DNA of 64,000 bases from an uncultured bacterium. Lineage in GTDB: Bacteria > Patescibacteriota > Gracilibacteria > Absconditabacterales > Absconditicoccaceae. Each line of letters opens with the position of its first letter. Within the stretch, counting starts at the first letter, position 1. The position numbers and the translations under genes are program-made. Under the pieces are notes generated by a model. The model was not told the DNA's origin and did no database searches. It saw only the letters and a list, made by a program, of their open reading frames with translations. Of this stretch, positions 56,474-64,000 are shown piece by piece. Location: the NCBI GenBank assembly GCA_946408385.1, contig CAMJSB010000003.1:62001-126000 (forward strand), read 5' to 3'.

Positions 56474-58627
56474 ATGGGAGAGATACAAAATGCTTATGAC
56501 ATCAAAGCAAAATTAGATAGTAAAGACACCGCTAACAGAGACCTGCAAAATCTTTTTAATCAGATAAATGAACTTAAAGATTTTAAAGATTGAACTGCTG
56601 ATATTTCTAATGATCAAATTGATGGCGTTCTTGACTTCCAAAATAAACTTAATGACAACTTAAAAATTGCTGTAGAAGGTCTTAAGGCAAAAGATATTAG
56701 GACTTTGGTGACAGAGCTCTGAAAAATAGAAAATGATACCTCCTTAATATTGAACAACAATGTTAAGAATAGTTTAATAATATTAAAAGATCTTTTACAG
56801 AATACCCTAAACGAAAAACAAGCAAAACCTGATTCATTAAAAGAGTTTGAATGATATATAAATGAAGGAAAATTAAATAAACTGAATAAATTGAATAGTA
56901 AAGAAATAGGTGAAATTGTAAAATTTATTGAAGATGGTGGTTTAGAAGAAGAGGATATTATAATTCTATATAATAAAATGAATGACAGTAAGAGGAATTT
57001 TGTTGGAAGATTTTTATCTACAGATAATGAAAATTTCACAAAAGTTCTAAGTGCTTTACAAAGCGCATCCCAAGAAAAATTGAGTGATGAAAGAACTGCT
57101 ATTGACTCTGAAGTTTCTTTACATTTAGATAAAATATTTAATGGAGGACAAGATGCTGAATCTTTATTAAAGATCCTAAAATCCAATACAAACACAGACA
57201 CTTGGGATGGTAGTGACATTTCAAATATAAGCTTCATAGATAATACAGATAGATCAGCCAGAATTCAACCTAATGATTTTATCAGAAGATTTAATCAAGA
57301 AAATCAAAAAAGAATAAACTGAGCTAAAGAGGAATGAATAAAATTTATTGGAGAAAGCAGCAATAAAATTCAGTTTAATGATGATTGAAAAATCAATCTC
57401 GATAGTTCATGACAGTTTTTAGATGAAATTAAAAATCTCATTATAAACAATGAAGAGCTAAATTCAGACCACTTTAAAGCTGTCCGTGGAAACTGGAAAA
57501 AAGCCTATGATACTGCTGTTGAAGCAGAGGCAAAAAAAGGATGGAAAAATATAGAAAAAAATAGTGAAGAATTTGGAAAACAAACTGAGACATGAATCAA
57601 AGAAATAAATGAATTTTTAGAAAATGATCAGCAATTTCTCAAAATTGAAGGGACTGATTCGAACACTACTATATCATACAACCTAAAAAAAGCAAAGATT
57701 TACCTTAATTCCTTATTAAAAGTTGATGAACAAAATGCTACTCGAAATAATTTTAAAACAAAGACTGGGCCGGAAAGAAAAGCATGGATTGCAGCTGTAC
57801 AAATTGCATTAAATAACCTAACTGGTGTAACAGATGAGAATAAGATTAAAGTAGATGGTATTGATCAACAGCAAACAGAAAATGCTGTTAAGAAGTTCCA
57901 AACAGATAAAAAGCTTGAACCTAAAGATGGTAAACCATGACCTGAAACCATAAAACTTTTACTGAATGCTTTAAATCACTCTTCGACATCTCCCGAAAGT
58001 ATTGACACTAATAATATGAAAGACACAATTGATACCATAGGTTATAAGAATATAGAATTCCCTGGTGATCAGGAAGAATATGGAGTCAATGGCGATGGTT
58101 ATATGCAGTTTTATCAAAAAGGAAATGATGCACGTAATATTTTATGTCAGACTAATGATAACCAATTATTTATGCTTTCTCTTGACACCCCTCGAATAAA
58201 GACAAAATATGAAATTACCAAATCACATAATGATCATAGTGAGCTTACTCCAGGTGAGACTCAGCTCAATGTATGTACTGCTTGAGCTAAAGCTCTGAAT
58301 AGTATAATTAAAGATTCTACGCATACAGAGTTGAAAAATTCTCAATTATCTTTTGTAGAGAAGTCGGGGTTTTATGAATTATTGCTTAATAACGTAACAA
58401 TTTCTATTCCTGATAATTTCTTTGATGAAAAATTTTGTTGATTAACTAAAATGGAAGATAAGTTAATGCTATTTTTATTAGCAAATAAGGTTTCAGAAAT
58501 AAAGGAAAACAATAATGATGCGCAAAATCCTATTGCTATAGAGACTCAGTTACATTCCAGTCACAGCAATCTAATCCCCAACTGAATTGACCGAGATCAA
58601 TTTAAAACTGCTTTTAATTTTACATAG
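56474..58627 (+). CDS. Second large PG-binding-domain protein of the pair
   Basis: A 717-residue acidic protein, mostly helical. Near residues 435-495 is a domain similar to that in the previous gene: AVQIALNNLTGVTDENKIKVDGIDQQQTENAVKKFQTDKKLEPKDGKPGPETIKLL, a PG_binding_1-like unit. Other parts have no recognised family; the N-terminus is GEIQNAYDIKAKLDSKD. The C-terminus (about 510-717) may be a further globular domain (GDGYMQFYQKGNDARNILCQTNDNQLFMLS). The two genes seem to be paralogues with a diverged remainder. The stop codon overlaps the convergent TPR gene by 8 bp. Confidence 0.72.
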
Positions 58628-61313
58628 TATCTTGTAATAGTTTTTTGATCTGATTTATTTCAGATCTTTTTTTTGTTAAAGAAACTGCCTTTAGCAGATA
58701 TGCCTTAGCTTTTTCTAAATCTCACTGCTGCACATAGTAATCTCATAGAGCTTGATATAAGTATCACTGTGGATATTCAGCTACTAAATTTAATAAATAC
58801 TGTTCTATTCAGTCGAACTGTCAAAGTGCGATATTTCTACCTATTGTTCAATATGTACATACTGCTCTTTCTTCGTTTGATAGAGTCATCGAACATACAC
58901 GAAGCATTTTATTCGCTAGCTCTATATCGAATGCATATATTTGGAATTGTTTTCATTCTGCATATGGATGGAAGAAAGCTTCATAAAAATATGTATAAAA
59001 ATCTGATGCAACCAAGTTTTCATATCATAATAATTTATTTCGAGAGGCTATCAGTTTAGTTCTTTGATCTAATTTAATATAATCATTTATTAGATATCTT
59101 TGAGCATCCAAACGTAACTTATCATCTTGTATTCTAGAGAGCATCACTACAGATTGCTCATATTTTTCATCTCGATAGGACGCTACTCATACCAAGAAAC
59201 GATATTTTTCTACATTATTAGGATCTAATTCCATTAGCTTTTTAAGATATTCAATTGATGAATCTCGAGAATTTGTAAGAAAGTTTGCATAAGCAAGGAC
59301 TTGATAAGGCAATATATAATTTGCATTTTTCTGAAGTGAATATAGTGCCAATACTTTTGCAGGTTGGAATAATCATTGATTGAATAATTCAAGAGAAACT
59401 AATGTATCAAAATAATAATCTGGCATTCACATCTGTTTAGCTATTTGATTTTTATATCATTGGATTTTTAGTGAAAAAGTCTGATTTTTTTCTGATGTAA
59501 ATCATGAAGAAATTGCAAAGAAGTTATCGTAATTTCTACTCATTAATGCGATTACTCATAAATATCGATTTTTATCTTCTTCAGAAATTCTATTTTCAGC
59601 ACTATATTCTTGAACTAATGTTGTTAAATTTTCATTTATCGTGGATGAACCAAGAGAGAATGAATTGAAAGCAACACGTAAACTTAGTGAAGGATCCAGC
59701 TGATTACGATATATTTCTGGGAGATTTTCAATAAATTTCTTTGCCTTTACGAATTGATATTCATTTAGATAAGTTTCGACAATTAGGTTCATTACTTCTA
59801 CATCCTTTGTCTTCTCAAAAACTTTTTTTAAAAATTCATCATTTTCACTTTCCAGTGTATCTATGTCTATTTCTTCATTTTCCAATAATTTCTCAAACAT
59901 CGGATCCGAAAGTCCTTGTTGTTCAGTTTCTCTATCCTCTAAATTTTCAACCAATACGTTAGTTATCTTTTCTCTTCCCTTTTTCAGACTTACGATATTT
60001 TTGGTTGGTTGATATTTATATATCCTTATCAAAGTTACTTCTGGAATTTTTCATTCACTAAGGCTTACTGAGTTGGTTGATATTTCAGGTTTTTCTATTG
60101 CTATAGTTTTTTCCTCTGGCTCTCTTCACATATTCATATTGATGGAATAACTATCAGGTTCGTGTTTTTCTATTTCATATGTAATTTCTTGTTTTCATTC
60201 ATCTGTTTTAACAAAGTTTCATGTCTCTATTTCATTTATTTCTACAGTTTGAATATAATTTGATCATGTAACTACTCCTGTATTATTATTTTTCTCGAAG
60301 TCTACAGCTGTTTTTTCTTCTGTTTTTCAAATGGATACTGAATTTTCATCATAGATCGAAACTATATTTTCATCCGACTCTCCTCTACTATTTTCTATTG
60401 CACTAGATATAGTATCATCACCCAATGAAACAATAGTTGGCTTATTATTTTTCATTTTTGCTAGATATTCTTCATCAATACCCGCACTATTACGCAAATT
60501 CAGTGGAGCTTTAAATCCAGAATAGAGTTTTATTGCCCTTGAATTCTTATAAAGGGGTTCTATCTCCTTACCTTTTTCAAGATTTATGGTCAGATTTCTT
60601 TTTACTGGATATCTTTTTATATGTACTAATGGTATTTCTGCTCACATCTTCAGATTTAGAGTACTTGTACTATACTCGTATTCTTTTACTGGATAATTAG
60701 TTGTCTCTTTTTCTGCTTCCTTTTTTTCTTCTTTTCATACTTCTTTTTCTATTTCCTTTTCTACTTCCTTTTCTACTTCCTTTTTAGCTGTTTCTCATGT
60801 ATTAGACTTAAAATTCTTATCAATTCAAGTATTATACTTTTCATCATTATCGTTGGTTCACGTATTCTGTTTTATTTTATTTTTTGATATTCATGTCTGA
60901 TTTTGTATCTCTAGTCAATCGAAGACACTAGATATGCTATCACTATCATCTAAGCTAAGAAAACTAGGTCATGTATAAACCTTTTCTTGGTTCTTTAGTT
61001 TTTCTTTCTCTAATTTTTTTTCTCTCTCGACTTTGGCTAAATATTTAGGATCTATTCAATCACTCTTACGCATCTCTTTTGGAGCTTCAAATTCATAATT
61101 AAGATGTATTAGATCTGAATTCTTATAAACAGCATTTAAATTAACCATTGGTCTTGATGTTTCACTCTTCATAGGATTAGTATTCTTTTCCGCTTTATCG
61201 AAAACTATTTGATTGTTTTCAAATCAAATTTTGTATCACTTTTCATCACAAATAATAAAAAATACGATTCAAAAGATAAATATCATTCATAGTAATTTCC
61301 GAAATCTACGCAT
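58620..61313 (-). CDS. Membrane-anchored TPR-repeat protein
   Basis: An 897-residue protein. The N-terminus has a single hydrophobic segment (KLLGMIFIFGIVFFIICDEK, about residues 5-25). It is followed by 350 residues of low-complexity acidic/Lys-rich sequence with EKEVEKEIEKE runs, then TPR-like repeats from about 480 to the end (EYLKKLMELDPNNVEKYRFLVG; ALYSLQKNANYILPYQVLAYANFL; QGDLEKAKAYLLKAVSL). TPR arrays bind partner proteins. The topology suggests a scaffold outside the membrane. It converges with the PG-binding pair, with stop codons overlapping by 8 bp. A possible partner relation with that operon is positional inference only. Confidence 0.75.
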
Positions 61314-61390
61314 TATTTGTGATGTTTTTATTTATATATAAACTTAATATTTATTTTTAGTAATATCAACTCCAAATACAACAATTTAAA

Positions 61391-63112
61391 CTATTCTGAA
61401 TCTTCTTCAAATAAATCTTTCAGAATATCTTTTTCATCTTTTTTGGGCTCTTTATCTGAAAGATATGTTTCCAAATATGGTTTTTTTTTCAATAATTTAT
61501 CTACACTTGCTAGTAAATGTGAATAATCTCCAGACTTTGGATAGACATAAGTAATCGGATCTAATAATCATGTTGGACGAATGATTTGTTCTACGACTTC
61601 ATCTGATAAATTCAATTCATACTCTGCCGGAGTGGCAGATAGGAATATTGATTTCGCTCAGGTTTTTATTTTTGATGCTAAATTAGCACGTTGATTTTCT
61701 GCACGAGCTTCTTTATTTATTAACGATTCAGAATGTCATTCTGAGGCTTTAGCCGAAGAATCTTTCGCGTTTTTGTCATTCTGAGGAGCTTGCGACGAAG
61801 AATCTTGTGAATTTCACCTAAGATCCTTTTCACCCAGTTTAGCTGGGCAGGTATTCGTTCAGGATGACGCACTATTCTCAAGTACTTTCAAGTGGGTAGT
61901 AGAAACTAAATCCAAATTATCAGTAGCTTGATCTAGCTTAATTTCATCTAACGATTTCCATCAAAGAGTAGCTTCTAATTCCTCGAAACGTAATGGACGA
62001 TGATCGATAGCGGATGGAAGACGGAATCAATATTTAATCAGATTATTTTTTCTGGCTCTATCTCACTGTGACATCGCATTTAATTGAGGAATTGTCATAT
62101 GAGATTCATCTATAATGAGCAAGAAATCTTTAGGAAAATAATCGAAAATCGTATTTGGAGCCTCACCTGGCAAACGTTTATCAAAATATAATGAATAATT
62201 CTCGATACCATTCACAAATCAAGTTTCACGAATCATACGTAAATCGTATTCTACACGTTTTTTGATTCTCTCTGCCTCCACTAACATTCAGGCTTTTTCA
62301 AATTCTTTTATTCTGAGTTCTTTTTCTAAATCAATTTGCTGAAGTATAGTTTCTAAGTCATTTGTATCCTGTAAATATTGAGTAGCAGGCCAAAGAATAA
62401 CCTGATTAGCCTGAGATTTTAGTTCAAATGTAACTGAATCACGAATTTCAATCCTCTCAATCACATCTTCATCAAAGAAGCAACGATAAACAGATTTTTC
62501 AGTAGAAGAATAAACATCCAATCTCTCTCATTGCAATTCGAACATTCAGGCTTCAATTTTTCCATGAACTGGTTTATATTGCATATGTAATAGTTGATGC
62601 TTTATTTCTTTAAAATCATATGACTGCCCCACTTTGAGCTGAAGCATATTTTCCTGGAAGAATCTACTCTGTCATAAACCATAGAGAGAAGATGCCGAAG
62701 CGACTACAATTACATCATCACGAGAAAGCAGACTCGCCATTGTAGCTAGTCTATACATCTCAATTTCATCGTTAATTGTAGCTTCTTTCTCTATATATGT
62801 TCATGAAGATGGAAGATATGATTCTGGTTGATAATAATCAAAATATGATACAAAATAATGCACTGCATTATTTGGAAAGAATGCTTTAAATTCAGTAGAA
62901 AGCTGAGCTGCTAATGTTTTATTGTGTGAAATTACGAGAGTAGGTCTCTGAACTTTTTGGATAATATTAGCCATGGTAAAAGTCTTTCATGTTCATGTAG
63001 CTCAGAGTAGTGTGATATTTTTCTTTCAATTTTCAAAAGCTTGAACAATCTGATTGATTGCTTTTGGTTGGTCTCATGCTGGTTCGTAATCTGATTTCAA
63101 TTGGAATGGCAT
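61391..63112 (-). CDS. uvrB: Excinuclease ABC subunit B, apparently lacking its C-terminal helicase half
   Basis: UvrB carries the lesion-verification helicase of nucleotide-excision repair. The 573-residue product has Walker A GATGTGKT (37-44), the beta-hairpin [18 protein letters not shown] and [13 protein letters not shown], motif [16 protein letters not shown] (near residue 333) and motif [16 protein letters not shown]. It then continues through [17 protein letters not shown] and ends soon after with [11 protein letters not shown]. Helicase motifs IV-VI and the UVR domain, about 200 residues in ordinary UvrB, are absent. A palindromic repeat (61735-61868, about 45 residues) is inserted in frame before the missing part. 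It may be inactive or an unusual short form. It lies upstream of the TPR gene on the same strand. Confidence 0.92.
61735..61868. repeat. Palindromic repeat inside uvrB
   Basis: Two overlapping family members (starts near 61735 and 61788), in frame, with internal halves CACCCAGTTTAGCTGGG. They encode [18 protein letters not shown]...[22 protein letters not shown]. Confidence 0.9.
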
Positions 63113-63135
63113 TATTTTGTTTTATTCTAAATTAT

Positions 63136-63423
63136 TTATTCTTCTCAAATTACTGAATTTACCTGAATCGTGTGATTTACTTGACGCTCTGGGATAACAT
63201 TAGTTTCCACTAAATCTAATCAATCAAAATCTTTTTGATCTGTAAAAAGAGAAATTGGTTCATCATCCTCTACATCTATATCTCACTCTGGAAGTGGAAA
63301 TGACGCAAAATCATCAAACATATTTTTCATAGAATTGAAATAATCTAAGAATGCTGGTTTTTGATCCTCTGGTAATTCAATCGCTGTGAGTTTTAATAAT
63401 TTTTGTAATTGTTCTGGAGTCAT
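63136..63423 (-). CDS. gatC: GatC-like subunit of Asp/Glu-tRNA amidotransferase
   Basis: A 95-residue protein matching the GatC layout: two short helices at the N-terminus (MTPEQLQKLLKLTAIELPEDQKPAFLDYFNSMKNMF) and an acidic middle (EGDIDVEDDEPIS) before a C-terminal hydrophobic-polar tail ending VIGEE. GatC stabilises GatAB, which turns Glu-tRNA(Gln) or Asp-tRNA(Asn) into the amide form. gatA and gatB are not in the window, so the name rests on this small protein's similarity alone; it is short and divergent. Start ATG 63423 is followed upstream by a 2-residue-spaced TAAAAT. Confidence 0.55.
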
Positions 63424-63494
63424 CAAATTTTAACATAGTTAATAAATCTGACTTTTAGAATAATATTTTTAATTCATCTTTCAAGTATAACTTG

Positions 63495-63530
63495 AAAAAA
63501 AGGATGGTATCCACTACCACCCTTTATATG
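63495..63530 (-). terminator. Terminator after the DUF5684-like gene
   Basis: On the minus strand GGGTGGTA / TACCATCC with one mismatch is followed by seven T. It lies 18 bp beyond that gene's stop. Confidence 0.7.
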
Positions 63531-63547
63531 AAAATTCAAATTCTGAA

Positions 63548-64000
63548 CTAAGCTTCAACTACAGTTTCCTCAGATTTTTTTCATTCATATTGATAATTTC
63601 CAAATCCAAGGATCAAAACACATATTCATATGAATAATACATATAATATTGAAGCAAACACTCCCCATCCAAATTTTCTAGGAAGTTTGTAATTTACCAC
63701 AATTGCAACGATTCAACAGAATAAACATGCTATTCCCATAACTATTCAATATGCAGTTGATTCTACTCAACATATTGCTGCAACTAAGCATCAAACAGCA
63801 AATACTATGAGAGTATACCAAAACCAGTTTTTCATTCCTGCTATCTTATATAAGATATATGTATTATAGAAAGGGATTATAGATTTCCATCCAGCTTCTC
63901 ATGCTTTTGTAAAAATTTTCCACATAGCTATGATTGCAAGGATTCATAAAACTAGCGCCAAAATCCATATAGCTATTCATAGACCTGCAAGAATTCAAAA
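63548..64000 (-). CDS. DUF5684-like integral membrane protein, N-terminus beyond the window
   Basis: The visible 150 residues begin at the window edge and end at a TAG. Four or five hydrophobic segments are separated by short loops (FGILAGLGIAIWILALVLG; IPFYNTYILYKIAGMKNWFW; IVFAVGCLVAAICG; GVFASILYVLFIG). The motif KAGEAGWKSIIPFYNTYILYKI matches DUF5684-type small membrane proteins (W..iiPiYN). Glycines are mostly TGA. The C-terminal tail KKSEETVVEA is acidic and probably cytoplasmic. The missing start prevents saying whether an enzyme domain is fused. Confidence 0.65.

Overview
The window comes from a bacterium that reads UGA as glycine (genetic code 25). It is therefore most likely a member of Absconditabacteria (SR1) or Gracilibacteria in the CPR/Patescibacteria. 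The proof is internal. In dnaA, recA, mutS, uvrA, uvrB, mraY, alaS, tsaD and gatC, in-frame TGA falls at invariant glycines, for example the Walker A glycines of DnaA, RecA and MutS. With TGA as Gly and only TAA/TAG as stops, the window resolves into 46 long reading frames that cover nearly all of it, including ORFs of 1374 and 2219 codons. Base composition is AT-rich, no tRNA or rRNA was found, and Shine-Dalgarno sequences are scarce. Several genes carry a TATAAT 5-9 nt before the ATG, which suggests leaderless mRNAs.

Layout. 1-11.6 kb: rlmH, a HExxH protein, a kinase-fold protein, mutS(-), a VanY-type carboxypeptidase, grpE, an isochorismatase-fold protein, a methyltransferase, dnaA, a LexA-like S24 repressor(-) divergent from recA. 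11.6-18 kb: a candidate small RNA, a subtilase-like secreted protein with a Bacteroidota-style C-terminus, and a 1374-residue cysteine-rich surface protein(-). 18-30 kb: elp3(-), mraY, an O-antigen-ligase-like membrane protein, a Holliday-resolvase-related endonuclease, a cytidylyltransferase, gpmA, argS(-), serS(-) with an unusual leader, and a WecG/TagA glycosyltransferase. 30-39 kb: a membrane protein, a shortened alaS, a CAP/SCP secreted protein, and ppdK(-). 39-46.4 kb: a single 2219-residue minus-strand protein with a membrane hairpin, a J-domain HPD motif, heptad repeats and an OmpA-like end, plus a small partner. 46.5-64 kb: tsaD, uvrA(-), a CHAP-like peptidase, a DUF192 protein(-), a pseudouridine synthase(-), an operon of two peptidoglycan-binding-domain proteins, a TPR protein(-), a shortened uvrB(-), gatC(-) and a DUF5684-like membrane protein(-, cut by the window end).

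Two layers stand out. First, a dispersed palindromic repeat family (ends GTCATTCTGAG... / ...CTCAGAATGAC) lies between genes and also in frame inside elp3 (twice), tsaD, uvrA and uvrB, where it encodes a recurring hydrophilic peptide. A degenerate copy directly follows the shortened alaS. This resembles the Rickettsia palindromic elements. Second, much of the accessory coding capacity is for large secreted or envelope proteins (cysteine-rich beta-roll protein, giant J-domain/OmpA-like protein, PG-binding pair, CAP, VanY, CHAP). This fits an episymbiont that invests in cell-surface contact, although function is not shown by sequence alone.
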